Assembly: GCF_032452875.1 (NCBI RefSeq)
Contig: NW_026894342.1
Coordinates: 1 to 64,000 of the forward strand
From: Bos javanicus
Lineage: Eukaryota; Chordata; Mammalia; Artiodactyla; Bovidae
Length of the DNA stretch: 64,000 nucleotides
Direction of reading: 5' to 3'
The stretch's first letter is position 1; every line of letters begins with the position of its first letter. The position numbers and the translations under genes are program-made. Below are positions 38,922-53,884 of this stretch, in pieces. The notes below the pieces were generated by a model. It was not told where the DNA came from, searched no databases, and saw only the letters and a program-made list of their open reading frames with translations.

Positions 38922-40661
38922 CTGGGCCTGCTGAGCTGCGTGATTACTGTCTGCTCATCTGCTTGACAATTGCCAGCTGAGCTGCACGATTCCTGCCTGT
39001 CATCTGCTTGACAATTGCCAGCTGTGCTGCGTAATTCCTGCCTGCTCAGCTGCTTGATTATTGCCAGCTGAGCAGCATGATTCCTCACACCTGAGTTCCA
39101 TGATTATTGCCTGCTGACTGTTTGATTCGTGCCTACTCAGCTCTTTGTTTATTGCCTCCAGAGGCACATGATCAGTGTATGATAGCAAACATGATCAGCG
39201 CATGATCAGTCACATGATCAGCGCCATTAAGTCACGTGATCACTACATGATAGTCATGTGATCAGTCCATGCTCAGTCACGGTATCAGTGCATGATCAGC
39301 CACGTGATCAGTGCATGATCTGTCACAAGATTAGTGTATGATCATCCACGTGATCAGTGCATGGGCAGTCATGTGATCAGTGCATGATATAGACGTGAAC
39401 AGTGCATGATCAGTCTCGTGATCAGTGCATGATAGCCACGTGATCAGTGCATGATCAGTCACCTGATGGGTGTATGATCATTCACGTGACCTGTACATGG
39501 TAGCTACATGATCATTGCATGATCAGCCACGTGAGTAGTGCATGATAGCCACGTGATCACTGCATGATCAGTCACGTGATCAGTGCATGATCAGTCATGT
39601 GACCAGTACATGGTAGCTGCGTGATCATGCATGATCAGCCACGTGAGCAGTGCATGATAGCCACGTGATCAGTGCATGATCAGTCACGTGATCAGTGCAT
39701 GATCAGCCACGTGATCAGTGCATGATCAGCCACGTGATCAGTGCATGATCAATTACGTGATCAGTGCATGATCAGTCACGTGATCAGTACATGGTAGCTA
39801 CGTGATCATTGCATGATCAGCCACGTGATCAGTGCATGATAGCCACGTGATCAGTGCATGATAGCCACGTGATCAGTGCATGATCAGTCATGTGATACGT
39901 GTGTGATCAGCCACGTGATCAGTGCATGATATCCACGTGATCAGTGCATGACAGCCACGTGATCAGTGCATGAGAGCCACGGATCAGTGCATGATCAGTC
40001 ACGTGATACATGTGATCAGCCACGTGATCAGTGCATGATGAGCCACGTGATCAGTGCAGGATCAATTACGTGATCAGTGCATGATCAGTCACGTGACCAG
40101 TACATGGTTGCTACGTGATCGTTGCATGATCAGCCACGTGAGCAGAGCATGATAGCCACGTGATCAGTGCATGATCAGTCACGTGATCAGTACATGATCA
40201 GTCACGTGAACAGTGCATGATCATTTACGTGATCTTTGCATGATCAGTCACGTGACCAGTATATGGTTGCTACGTGATCATTCCATGACGAGCCACGTGA
40301 GCAGTGCATGATAGCCACGTGATGTGTGCATGAGTTACGTGAGCAGAGTATGATCAGCCACGTGATCAGTGCATGAGTGCCACGTGATCAGTGCATGATA
40401 TGTCACGTGACAGGTGTGTGATCAGCCACGTGAACAGTGCATGTTCAGCCACGTGATCAGTGCATGATAGCCACGTGATCAGTGCATGATCAGTTACGTG
40501 AGCAGTGTATGATCAGCCACGTGATCAGTGCATGGTCAGACACGTGAACAGTGTATGATCAGCCACGTGATCAGTGCATGATATCCAAGTGATCAGTGCA
40601 TGATCATCACGTGATCAGTGTATGATCAGCCACGTGAACAGTGCATGCTCAGTCACGTGAT
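38922..40661. repeat. HOR unit 23 (1740 bp), regular type
   Basis: The core is at 38922-39167. It repeats the module set of unit 19, including both shortened M8 monomers (GAGAGCCACGGATC near 39972 and GATACATGTGATC near 40005). Its M2 keeps GACGTGAACAG where unit 19 has GACGTGATCAG, so the similarity is segmental and does not cover the entire unit. Confidence 0.92.
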
Positions 40662-42381
40662 CTGGGCCTGCTGAGCTGCGTGATTACTGTCTGCTCATCT
40701 GCTTGACAATTGCCAGCTGAGCTGCACGATTCCTGCCTGTCATCTGCTTGACAATTGCCAGCTGTGCTGCGTAATTCCTGCCTGCTCAGCTGCTTGATTA
40801 TTGCCAGCTGAGCAGCATGATTCCTCACACCTGAGTTCCATGATTATTGCCTGCTGACTGTTTGATTCGTGCCTACTCAGCTCTTTGTTTATTGCCTCCA
40901 GAGGCACATGATCAGTGTATGATAGCAAACATGATCAGCGCATGATCAGTCACATGATCAGCGCCATTAAGTCACGTGATCACTACATGATAGTCATGTG
41001 ATCAGTCCATGCTCAGTCACGGTATCAGTGCATGATCAGCCACGTGATCAGTGCATGATCTGTCACATGATTAGTGTATGATCATCCACGTGATCAGTGC
41101 ATGGGCAGTCATGTGATCAGTGCATGATATAGACGTGATCAGTGCATGATCAGTCTCGTGATCAGTGCATGATAGCCACGTGATCAGTGCATGATCAGTC
41201 ACCTGATGGGTGTATGATCATTCACGTGACCTGTACATGGTAGCTACATGATCATTGCATGATCAGCCACGTGAGTAGTGCATGATAGCCACGTGATCAC
41301 TGCATGATCAGTCACGTGATCAGTGCATGATCAGTCATGTGACCAGTACATGGTAGCTGCGTGATCATGCATGATCAGCCACGTGAGCAGTGCATGATAG
41401 CCACGTGATCAGTGCATGATCAGTCACGTGATCAGTGCATGATCAGCCACGTGATCAGTGCATGATCAGCCACATGATCAGTGCATGATCAATTACGTGA
41501 TCAGTGCATGATCAGTCACGTGATCAGTGCATGGTAGCTACGTGATCAGTGCATGATCAGCCACGTGATCAGTGCATGATAGCCACGTGATCAGTGCATG
41601 ATAGCCACGTGATCAGTGCATGATCAGTCATGTGATACGTGTGTGATCAGCCACGTGATCAGTGCATGATATCCACGTGATCAGTGCATGACAGCCACGT
41701 GATCAGTGCATGAGAGCCACGTGATCAGTGCATGATCAGTCACGTGATACATGTGTGATCAGCCACGTGATCAGTGCATGATGAGCCACGTGATCAGTGC
41801 AGGATCAATTACGTGATCAGTGCATGATCAGTCACGTGACCAGTACATGGTTGCTACGTGATCGTTGCATGATCAGCCACGTGAGCAGAGCATGATAGCC
41901 ACGTGATCAGTGCATGATCAGTCACGTGATCAGTACATGATCAGTCACGTGAACAGTGCATGATCATTTACGTGATCTTGCATGATCAGTCACGTGACCA
42001 GTATATGGTTGCTACGTGATCATTCCATGACGAGCCACGTGAGCAGTGCATGATAGCCACGTGATGTGTGCATGAGTTACGTGAGCAGAGTATGATCAGC
42101 CACGTGATCAGTGCATGAGTGCCACGTGATCAGTGCATGATATGTCACGTGACAGGTGTGTGATCAGCCACGTGAACAGTGCATGTTCAGCCACGTGATC
42201 AGTGCATGATAGCCACGTGATCAGTGCATGATCAGTTACGTGAGCAGTGTATGATCAGCCACGTGATCAGTGCATGGTCAGACACGTGAACAGTGTATGA
42301 TCAGCCACGTGATCAGTGCATGATCATCACGTGATCAGTGTATGATCAGCCACGTGAACAGTGCATGCTCAGTCACGTGAT
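40662..42381. repeat. HOR unit 24 (1720 bp), regular type minus one monomer
   Basis: The core is at 40662-40907. M2 has CACATGATTAG near 41064, matching unit 20. M6 is absent. M9 has GATCTTGCATG (one T short) near 41976, shared with unit 30. The 22-bp GATATCCAAG monomer is missing from M10 near 42320. Confidence 0.92.
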
Positions 42382-44103
42382 CTGGGCCTGCTGAGCTGCG
42401 TGATTACTGTCTGCTCATCTGCTTGACAATTGCCAGCTGAGCTGCACGATTCCTGCCTGTCATCTGCTTGACAATTGCCAGCTGTGCTGCGTAATTCCTG
42501 CCTGCTCAGCTGCTTGATTATTGCCAGCTGAGCAGCATGATTCCTCACACCTGAGTTCCATGATTATTGCCTGCTGACTGTTTGATTCGTGCCTACTCAG
42601 CTCTTTGTTTATTGCCTCCAGAGGCACATGATCAGTGTATGATAGCAAACATGATCAGCGCATGATCAGTCACATGATCAGCGCCATTAAGTCACGTGAT
42701 CACTACATGATAGTCATGTGATCAGTCCATGCTCAGTCACGGTATCAGTGCATGATCAGCCACGTGATCAGTGCATGATCTGTCACAAGATTAGTGTATG
42801 ATCATCCACGTGATCAGTGCATGGGCAGTCATGTGATCAGTGCATGATATAGACGTGATCAGTGCATGATCAGTCTCGTGATCAGTGCATGATAGCCACG
42901 TGATCAGTGCATGATCAGTCACCTGATGGGTGTATGATCATTCACGTGACCTGTACATGGTAGCTACATGATCATTGCATGATCAGCCACGTGAGTAGTG
43001 CATGATAGCCACGTGATCACTGCATGATCAGTCACGTGATCAGTGCATGATCAGTCATGTGACCAGTACATGGTAGCTGCGTGATCATGGCATGATCAGC
43101 CACGTGAGCAGTGCATGATAGCCACGTGATCAGTGCATGATCAGTCACGTGATCAGTGCATGATCAGCCACGTGATCAGTGCATGATCAGCCACATGATC
43201 AGTGCATGATCAATTACGTGATCAGTGCATGATCAGTCACGTGATCAGTGCATGGTAGCTACGTGATCAGTGCATGATCAGCCACATGATCAGTGCATGA
43301 TAGCCACGTGATCAGTGCATGATAGCCACGTGATCAGTGCATGATCAGTCATGTGATACGTGTGTGATCAGCCACGTGATCAGTGCATGATATCCACGTG
43401 ATCAGTGCATGACAGCCACGTGATCAGTGCATGAGAGCCACGTGATCAGTGCATGATCAGTCACGTGATACATGTTTGATCAGCCACGTGATCAGTGCAT
43501 GATGAGCCACGTGATCAGTGCAGGATCAATTACGTGATCAGTGCATGATCAGTCACGTGACCAGTACATGGTTGCTACGTGATCGTTGCATGATCAGCCA
43601 CGTGAGCAGAGCATGATAGCCACGTGATCAGTGCATGATCAGTCACGTGATCAGTACATGATCAGTCACGTGAACAGTGCATGATCATTTACGTGATCTT
43701 TGCATGATCAGTCACGTGACCAGTATATGGTTGCTACGTGATCATTCCATGACGAGCCACGTGAGCAGTGCATGATAGCCACGTGATGTGTGCATGAGTT
43801 ACGTGAGCAGAGTATGATCAGCCACGTGATCAGTGCATGAGTGCCACGTGATCAGTGCATGATATGTCACGTGACAGGTGTGTGATCAGCCACGTGAACA
43901 GTGCATGTTCAGCCACGTGATCAGTGCATGATAGCCACGTGATCAGTGCATGATCAGTTACGTGAGCAGTGTATGATCAGCCACGTGATCAGTGCATGGT
44001 CAGACACGTGAACAGTGTATGATCAGCCACGTGATCAGTGCATGATCATCACGTGATCAGTGTATGATCAGCCACGTGAACAGTGCATGCTCAGTCACGT
44101 GAT
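42382..44103. repeat. HOR unit 25 (1722 bp), regular type minus one monomer
   Basis: The core is at 42382-42627. M6 and the M10 monomer GATATCCAAG are both absent. M8 has a private GATACATGTTTG near 43467. M7 carries the near-consensus GATCAGTGCATGGTAGC form in place of GACCAGTACATGG, as in unit 24. Confidence 0.92.
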
Positions 44104-45846
44104 CTGGGCCTGCTGAGCTGCGTGATTACTGTCTGCTCATCTGCTTGACAATTGCCAGCTGAGCTGCACGATTCCTGCCTGTCATCTGCTTGACAATTGC
44201 CAGCTGTGCTGCGTAATTCCTGCCTGCTCAGCTGCTTGATTATTGCCAGCTGAGCAGCATGATTCCTCACACCTGAGTTCCATGATTATTGCCTGCTGAC
44301 TGTTTGATTCGTGCCTACTCAGCTCTTTGTTTATTGCCTCCAGAGGCACATGATCAGTGTATGATAGCAAACATGATCAGCGCATGATCAGTCACATGAT
44401 CAGCGCCATTAAGTCACGTGATCACTACATGATAGTCATGTGATCAGTCCATGCTCAGTCACGGTATCAGTGCATGATCAGCCACGTGATCAGTGCATGA
44501 TCTGTCACAAGATTAGTGTATGATCATCCACGTGATCAGTGCATGGGCAGTCATGTGATCAGTGCATGATATAGACGTGATCAGTGCATGATCAGTCTCG
44601 TGATCAGTGCATGATAGCCACGTGATCAGTGCATGATCAGTCACCTGATGGGTGTATGATCATTCACGTGACCTGTACATGGTAGCTACATGATCATTGC
44701 ATGATCAGCCACGTGAGTAGTGCATGATAGCCACGTGATCACTGCATGATCAGTCACGTGATCAGTGCATGATCAGTCATGTGACCAGTACATGGTAGCT
44801 GCGTGATCATGGCATGATCAGCCACGTGAGCAGTGCATGATAGCCACGTGATCAGTGCATGATCAGTCACGTGATCAGTGCATGATCAGCCACGTGATCA
44901 GTGCATGATCAGCCACGTGATCAGTGCATGATCAATTACGTGATCAGTGCATGATCAGTCACGTGATCAGTGCATGGTAGCCACGTGATCATTGCATGAT
45001 CAGCCACGTGATCAGTGCATGATAGCCACGTGATCAGTGCATGATAGCCACGTGATCAGTGCATGATCAGTCATGTGATACGTGTGTGATCAGCCACGTG
45101 ATCAGTGCATGATATCCACGTGATCAGTGCATGACAGCCACGTGATCAGTGCATGAGAGCCACGGATCAGTGCATGATCAGTCACGTGATACATGTGTGA
45201 TCAGCCACGTGATCAGTGCATGATGAGCCACGTGATCAGTGCAGGATCAATTACGTGATCAGTGCATGATCAGTCACGTGACCAGTACATGGTTGCTACG
45301 TGATCGTTGCATGATCAGCCACGTGAGCAGAGCATGATAGCCACGTGATCAGTGCATGATCAGTCACGTGATCAGTACATGATCAGTCACGTGAACAGTG
45401 CATGATCATTTACGTGATCTTTGCATGATCAGTCACGTGACCAGTATATGGTTGCTACGTGATCATTCCATGACGAGCCACGTGAGCAGTGCATGATAGC
45501 CACGTGATGTGTGCATGAGTTACGTGAGCAGAGTATGATCAGCCACGTGATCAGTGCATGAGTGCCACGTGATCAGTGCATGATATGTCACGTGACAGGT
45601 GTGTGATCAGCCACGTGAACAGTGCATGTTCAGCCACGTGATCAGTGCATGATAGCCACGTGATCAGTGCATGATCAGTTACGTGAGCAGTGTATGATCA
45701 GCCACGTGATCAGTGCATGGTCAGACACGTGAACAGTGTATGATCAGCCACGTGATCAGTGCATGATATCCAAGTGATCAGTGCATGATCATCACGTGAT
45801 CAGTGTATGATCAGCCACGTGAACAGTGCATGCTCAGTCACGTGAT
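44104..45846. repeat. HOR unit 26 (1743 bp), regular type
   Basis: The core is at 44104-44349. M6 is absent, and the GATATCCAAG monomer is present again near 45766. M7 ends with GGTAGCCACG instead of GGTAGCTACG. M8 has CACGGATC (one G short), as in units 19 and 23. Confidence 0.92.
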
Positions 45847-47590
45847 CTGGGCCTGCTGAGCTGCGTGATTACTGTCTGCTCATCTGCTTGACAATTGCCA
45901 GCTGAGCTGCACGATTCCTGCCTGTCATCTGCTTGACAATTGCCAGCTGTGCTGCGTAATTCCTGCCTGCTCAGCTGCTTGATTATTGCCAGCTGAGCAG
46001 CATGATTCCTCACACCTGAGTTCCATGATTATTGCCTGCTGACTGTTTGATTCGTGCCTACTCAGCTCTTTGTTTATTGCCTCCAGAGGCACATGATCAG
46101 TGTATGATAGCAAACATGATCAGCGCATGATCAGTCACATGATCAGCGCCATTAAGTCACGTGATCACTACATGATAGTCATGTGATCAGTCCATGCTCA
46201 GTCACGGTATCAGTGCATGATCAGCCACGTGATCAGTGCATGATCTGTCACAAGATTAGTGTATGATCATCCACGTGATCAGTGCACGGGCAGTCATGTG
46301 ATCAGTGCATGATATAGACGTGATCAGTGCATGATCAGTCTCGTGATCAGTGCATGATAGCCACGTGATCAGTGCATGATCAGTCACCTGATGGGTGTAT
46401 GATCATTCACGTGACCTGTACATGGTAGCTACATGATCATTGCATGATCAGCCACGTGAGTAGTTCATGATAGCCACGTGATCACTGCATGATCAGTCAC
46501 GTGATCAGTGCATGATCAGTCATGTGACCAGTACATGGTAGCTGCGTGATCATGGCATGATCAGCCACGTGAGCAGTGCATGATAGCCACGTGATCAGTG
46601 CATGATCAGTCACGTGATCAGTGCATGATCAGCCACGTGATCAGTGCATGATCAGCCACATGATCAGTGCATGATCAATTACGTGATCAGTGCATGATCA
46701 GTCACGTGATCAGTACATGGTAGCTACGTGATCAGTGCATGATCAGCCACGTGATCAGTGCATGATAGCCACGTGATCAGTGCATGATAGCCACGTGATC
46801 AGTGCATGATCAGTCATGTGATACGTGTGTGATCAGCCACGTGATCAGTGCATGATATCCACGTGATCAGTGCATGACAGCCACGTGATCAGTGCATGAG
46901 AGCCACGGGATCAGTGCATGATCAGTCACGTGATACATGTGTGATCAGCCACGTGATCAGTGCATGATGAGCCACGTGATCAGTGCAGGATCAATTACGT
47001 GATCAGTGCATGATCAGTCACGTGACCAGTACATGGTTGCTACGTGATCGTTGCATGATCAGCCACGTGAGCAGAGCATGATAGCCACGTGATCAGTGCA
47101 TGATCAGTCACGTGATCAGTACATGATCAGTCACGTGAACAGTGCATGATCATTTACGTGATCTTTGCATGATCAGTCACGTGACCAGTATATGGTTGCT
47201 ACGTGATCATTCCATGACGAGCCACGTGAGCAGTGCATGATAGCCACGTGATGTGTGCATGAGTTACGTGAGCAGAGTATGATCAGCCACGTGATCAGTG
47301 CATGAGTGCCACGTGATCAGTGCATGATATGTCACGTGACAGGTGTGTGATCAGCCACGTGAACAGTGCATGTTCAGCCACGTGATCAGTGCATGATAGC
47401 CACGTGATCAGTGCATGATCAGTTACGTGAGCAGTGTATGATCAGCCACGTGATCAGTGCATGGTCAGACACGTGAACAGTGTATGATCAGCCACGTGAT
47501 CAGTGCATGATATCCAAGTGATCAGTGCATGATCATCACGTGATCAGTGTATGATCAGCCACGTGAACAGTGCATGCTCAGTCACGTGAT
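45847..47590. repeat. HOR unit 27 (1744 bp), regular type
   Basis: The core is at 45847-46092. M6 is absent. M2 keeps CACGGGC near 46285, and M8 keeps the full CACGGGATC. M7 reads GATCAGTACATGGTAGC then GATCAGTGC, a mix of forms seen separately in its neighbours. This is the last of the regular 1.72-1.74 kb block. Confidence 0.92.
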
Positions 47591-49489
47591 CTGGGCCTGC
47601 TGAGCTGCGTGATTACTGTCTGCTCATCTGCTTGACAATTGCCAGCTGAGCTGCACGATTCCTGCCTGTCATCTGCTTGACAATTGCCAGCTGTGCTGCG
47701 TAATTCCTGCCTGCTCAGCTGCTTGATTATTGCCAGCTGAGCAGCATGATTCCTCACACCTGAGTTCCATGATTATTGCCTGCTGACTGTTTGATTCGTG
47801 CCTACTCAGCTCTTTGTTTATTGCCTCCAGAGGCACATGATCAGTGTATGATAGCAAACATGATCAGCGCATGATCAGTCACATGATCAGCGCCATTAAG
47901 TCACGTGATCACTACATGATAGTCATGTGATCAGTCCATGCTCAGTCACGGTATCAGTGCATGATCAGCCACGTGATCAGTGCATGATCTGTCACAAGAT
48001 TAGTGTATGATCATCCACGTGATCAGTGCATGGGCAGTCATGTGATCAGTGCATGATATAGACGTGATCAGTGCATGATCAGTCTCGTGATCAGTGCATG
48101 ATAGCCACGTGATCAGTGCATGATCAGTCACCTGATGGGTGTATGATCATTCACGTGACCTGTACATGGTAGCTACATGATCATTGCATGATCAGCCACG
48201 TGAGTAGTTCATGATAGCCACGTGATCACTGCATGATCAGTCACGTGATCAGTGCATGATCAGTCATGTGACCAGTACATGGTAGCTGCGTGATCATGGC
48301 ATGATCAGCCACGTGAGCAGTGCATGATAGCCACGTGATCAGTGCATGATCAGACACGATCAGTGCATGATCAGTCACGTGATCAGTGCATGATCAGCCA
48401 CGTGATCAGTGCATGACCAGGCACGTGATCAGTGTATGTCAGCCAAGTGATCAGTGCATGATAGCCACGTGATCAGTGCATGATCAGTCACGTGATCAGT
48501 GCATGATCAGTTATGTGATCAGTGTATGATCAGCCACGTGATCAGTGCATGATCAGCCACATGATCAGTGCATGATCAATTACGTGATCAGTGCATGATC
48601 AGTCACGTGACCAGTACATGGTAGCTACGTGATCATTGCCTGATCAGCCACGTGATCAGTGCATGATAGCCACGTGATCAGTGCATGATAGCCACGTGAT
48701 CAGTGCATGATCAGTCATGTGATACGTGTGTGATCAGCCACGTGATCAGTGCATGATATCCACGTGATCAGTGCATGACAGCCACGTGATCAGTGCATGA
48801 GAGCCACGGATCAGTGCATGATCAGTCACGTGATACATGTGTGATCAGCCACGTGATCAGTGCATGATGAGCCACGTGATCAGTGCAGGATCAATTACGT
48901 GATCAGTGCATGATCAGTCACGTGACCAGTACATGGTTGCTACGTGATCGTGCATGATCAGCCACGTGAGCAGAGCATGATAGCCACGTGGTCAGTGCAT
49001 GATCAGTCACGTGATCAGTACATGATCAGTCACGTGAACAGTGCATGATCATTTACGTGATCTTTGCATGATCAGTCACGTGACCAGTATATGGTTGCTA
49101 CGTGATCATTCCATGACGAGCCACGTGAGCAGTGCATGATAGCCACGTGATGTGTGCATGAGTTACGTGAGCAGAGTATGATCAGCCACGTGATCAGTGC
49201 ATGAGTGCCACGTGATCAGTGCATGATATGTCACGTGACAGGTGTGTGATCAGCCACGTGAACAGTGCATGTTCAGCCACGTGATCAGTGCATGATAGCC
49301 ACGTGATCAGTGCATGATCAGTTACGTGAGCAGTGTATGATCAGCCACGTGATCAGTGCATGGTCAGACACGTGAACAGTGTATGATCAGCCACGTGATC
49401 AGTGCATGATATCCAAGTGATCAGTGCATGATCATCACGTGATCAGTGTATGATCAGCCACGTGAACAGTGCATGCTCAGTCACGTGAT
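47591..49489. repeat. HOR unit 28 (1899 bp), complete
   Basis: The core is at 47591-47836. M6 returns (GACCAGGCACG near 48414), restoring the complete module order. Small losses inside monomers explain the 5-bp shortfall: GACACGATC, TGTCAGCCAAG, CACGGATC and GATCGTGC. Confidence 0.92.
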
Positions 49490-51368
49490 CTGGGCCTGCT
49501 GAGCTGCGTGATTACTGTCTGCTCATCTGCTTGACAATTGCCAGCTGAGCTGCACGATTCCTGCCTGTCATCTGCTTGACAATTGCCAGCTGTGCTGCGT
49601 AATTCCTGCCTGCTCAGCTGCTTGATTATTGCCAGCTGAGCAGCATGATTCCTCACACCTGAGTTCCATGATTATTGCCTGCTGACTGTTTGATTCGTGC
49701 CTACTCAGCTCTTTGTTTATTGCCTCCAGAGGCACATGATCAGTGTATGATAGCAAACATGATCAGCGCATGATCAGTCACATGATCAGCGCCATTAAGT
49801 CACGTGATCACTACATGATAGTCATGTGATCAGTCCATGCTCAGTCACGGTATCAGTGCATGATCAGCCACGTGATCAGTGCATGATCTGTCACAAGATT
49901 AGTGTATGATCATCCACGTGATCAGTGCATGGGCAGTCATGTGATCAGTGCATGATATAGACGTGAACAGTGCATGATCAGTCTCGTGATCAGTGCATGA
50001 TAGCCACGTGATCAGTGCATGATCAGTCACCTGATGGGTGTATGATCATTCACGTGACCTGTACATGGTAGCTACATGATCATTGCATGATCAGCCACGT
50101 GAGTAGTTCATGATAGCCACGTCATCACTGCATGATCAGTCACGTGATCAGTGCATGATCAGTCATGTGACCAGTACATGGTAGCTGCGTGATCATGGCA
50201 TGATCAGCCACGTGAGCAGAGCATGATAGCCACGTGATCAGTGCATGATCAGTCACGTGATCAGTGCATGATCAGCCACGTGATCAGTGCATGACCAGGC
50301 ACATGACCAGTGTATGTCCAGCCAAGTGATCAGTGCATGATAGCCACGTGATCAGTGCATGATCAGTCACGTGATCAGTGCATGATCAGTTACGTGATCA
50401 GTGCATGGTAGCTACGTGATCAGTGCATGATCAGCCACATGATCAGTGCATGATCAATTACGTGATCAGTGCATGATCAGTCACGTGACCAGTACATGGT
50501 AGCTACGTGATCATTGCCTGATCAGCCACGTGATCAGTGCATGATAGCCACGTGATCAGTGCATGATAGCCACGTGATCAGTGCATGATCAGTCATGTGA
50601 TACGTGTGTGATCAGCCACATGATCTGTGCATGATATCCACGTGATCAGTGCATGACAGCCACGTGATCAGTGCATGAGAGCCACGGGATCAGTGCATGA
50701 TCAGTCACGTGATACATGTGTGATCAGCCACGTGATCAGTGCATGATGAGCCACGTGATCAGTGCAGGATCAATTACGTGATCAGTGCATGATCAGTCAC
50801 GTGACCAGTACATGGTTGCTACGTGATCGTTGCATGATCAGCCACGTGAGCAGAGCATGATAGCCACGTGGTCAGTGCATGATCAGTCACGTGATCAGTA
50901 CATGATCAGTCACGTGAACAGTGCATGATCATTTACGTGATCTTTGCATGATCAGTCACGTACCAGTATATGGTTGCTACGTGATCATTCCATGACGAGC
51001 CACGTGAGCAGTGCATGATAGCCACGTGATGTGTGCATGAGTTACGTGAGCAGAGTATGATCAGCCACGTGATCAGTGCATGAGTGCCACGTGATCAGTG
51101 CATGATATGTCACGTGACAGGTGTGTGATCAGCCACGTGAACAGTGCATGTTCAGCCACGTGATCAGTGCATGATAGCCACGTGATCAGTGCATGATCAG
51201 TTACGTGAGCAGTGTATGATCAGCCACGTGATCAGTGCATGGTCAGACACGTGAACAGTGTATGATCAGCCACGTGATCAGTGCATGATATCCAAGTGAT
51301 CAGTGCATGATCATCACGTGATCAGTGTATGATCAGCCACGTGAACAGTGCATGCTCAGTCACGTGAT
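49490..51368. repeat. HOR unit 29 (1879 bp), complete minus one monomer
   Basis: The core is at 49490-49735. It is complete except for the CAGACACGAG monomer of M6. Private changes include GTCATCACTG near 50122, GGCACATGACC near 50299 and GATCTGTGC near 50624. M7 contains an extra GGTAGCTACG-type monomer near 50407. Confidence 0.9.
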
Positions 51369-53884
51369 CTGGGCCTGCTGAGCTGCGTGATTACTGTCTG
51401 CTCATCTGCTTGACAATTGCCAGCTGAGCTGCACGATTCCTGCCTGTCATCTGCTTGACAATTGCCAGCTGTGCTGCGTAATTCCTGCCTGCTCAGCTGC
51501 TTGATTATTGCCAGCTGAGCAGCATGATTCCTCACACCTGAGTTCCATGATTATTGCCTGCTGACTGTTTGATTCGTGCCTACTCAGCTCTTTGTTTATT
51601 GCCTCCAGAGGCACATGATCAGTGTATGATAGCAAACATGATCAGCGCATGATCAGTCACATGATCAGCGCCATTAAGTCACGTGATCACTACATGATAG
51701 TCATGTGATCAGTCCATGCTCAGTCACGGTATCAGTGCATGATCAGCCACGTGATCAGTGCATGATCTGTCACAAGATTAGTGTATGATCATCCACGTGA
51801 TCAGTGCATGGGCAGTCATGTGATCAGTGCATGATATAGACGTGAACAGTGCATGATCAGTCTCGTGATCAGTGCATGATAGCCACGTGATCAGTGCATG
51901 ATCAGTCACCTGATGGGTGTATGATCATTCACGTGACCTGTACATGGTAGCTACATGATCATTGCATGATCAGCCACGTGAGTAGTGCATGATAGCCACG
52001 TGATCACTGCATGATCAGTCACGTGATCAGTGCATGATCAGTCATGTGACCAGTACATGGTAGCTGCGTGATCATGGCATGATCAGCCACGTGAGCAGTG
52101 CATGATAGCCACGTGATCAGTGCATGATCAGACACGTGATCAGTGCATGATCAGTCACGTGATCAGTGCATGATCAGCCACGTGATCAGTGCATGATCAG
52201 GCACGTGATCAGTGCATGTCAGCCAAGTGATCAGTGCATGATAGCCACGTGATCAGTGCATGATCAGTCACGTGATCAGTGCATGATCAGTTATGTGATC
52301 AGTGCATGATCAGCCACGTGATCAGTGCATGATCAGCCACATGATCAGTGCATGATCAATTACGTGATCAGTGCATGATCAGTCACGTGATCAGTACATG
52401 GTAGCTACGTGATCATTGCATGATCAGCCACGTGATCAGTGCATGATAGCCACGTGATCAGTGCATGATAGCCACGTGATCAGTGCATGATCAGTCATGT
52501 GATACGTGTGTGATCAGCCACGTGATCAGTGCATGATATCCACGTGATCAGTGCATGATCAGCCACGTGATCAGTGCATGATAGTCACGTGATCAGTGCA
52601 TGATCAGCCACGTGATCAGTGCATGATCAGCCACGTGATCAGTGCATGATAGCCACGTGATCAGTGCATGATCAGTCACGTGATCAGTGCATGATCAGCC
52701 ACGTGATCAGTGCATGATCAGCCACGTGATCAGTGCATGATCAGTCACGTGATCAGTGCATGATCAGCCACGTGATCAGTGCATGATCAGGCACGTGATC
52801 AGTGCATGTCCAGCCACGTGATCAGTGCATGATAGCCACGTGATCAGTGCATGATCAGTCACGTGATCAGTGCATGATCAGTTACGTGATCAGTGCATGA
52901 TCAGCCACGTGATCAGTGCATGATCAGCCACGTGATCAGTGCATGATCAATTACGTGATCAGTGCATGATCAGTCACGTGATCAGTGCATGATAGCTACG
53001 TGATCAGTGCATGATCAGCCACGTGATCAGTGCATGATAGCCACGTGATCAGTGCATGATCAGCCACGTGATCAGTGCATGATAGCTACGTGATCAGTGC
53101 ATGATCAGTCATGTGATACGTGTGTGATCAGCCACGTGATCAGTGCATGATATCCACGTGATCAGTGCATGACAGCCACGTGATCAGTGCATGAGAGCCA
53201 CGTGATCAGTGCATGATCAGTCACGTGATACATGTGTGATCAGCCACGTGATCAGTGCATGATGAGCCACGTGATCAGTGCAGGATCAATTACGTGATCA
53301 GTGCATGATCAGTCACGTGACCAGTACATGGTTGCTACGTGATCGTTGCATGATCAGCCACGTGAGCAGAGCATGATAGCCACGTGATCAGTGCATGATC
53401 AGTCACGTGATCAGTACATGATCAGTCACGTGAACAGTGCATGATCATTTACGTGATCTTGCATGATCAGTCACGTGACCAGTATATGGTTGCTACGTGA
53501 TCATTCCATGACGAGCCACGTGAGCAGTGCATGATAGCCACGTGATGTGTGCATGAGTTACGTGAGCAGAGTATGATCAGCCACGTGATCAGTGCATGAG
53601 TGCCACGTGATCAGTGCAGGATATGTCACGTGACAGGTGTGTGATCAGCCACGTGAACAGTGCATGTTCAGCCACGTGATCAGTGCATGATAGCCACGTG
53701 ATCAGTGCATGATCAGTTACGTGAGCAGTGTATGATCAGCCACGTGATCAGTGCATGGTCAGACACGTGAACAGTGTATGATCAGCCACGTGATCAGTGC
53801 ATGATATCCAAGTGATCAGTGCATGATCATCACGTGATCAGTGTATGATCAGCCACGTGAACAGTGCATGCTCAGTCACGTGAT
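51369..53884. repeat. HOR unit 30 (2516 bp), expanded
   Basis: The core is at 51369-51614. All modules are present, but M6-M7 and the start of M8 occur twice: GATACGTGTGTG begins at 52501 and again at 53115. The 614-bp step equals 27 monomers and accounts for the whole excess over 1,904. The second copy (about 52557-53100) is close to consensus. M10 has GCAGGATATG near 53617. Confidence 0.92.
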
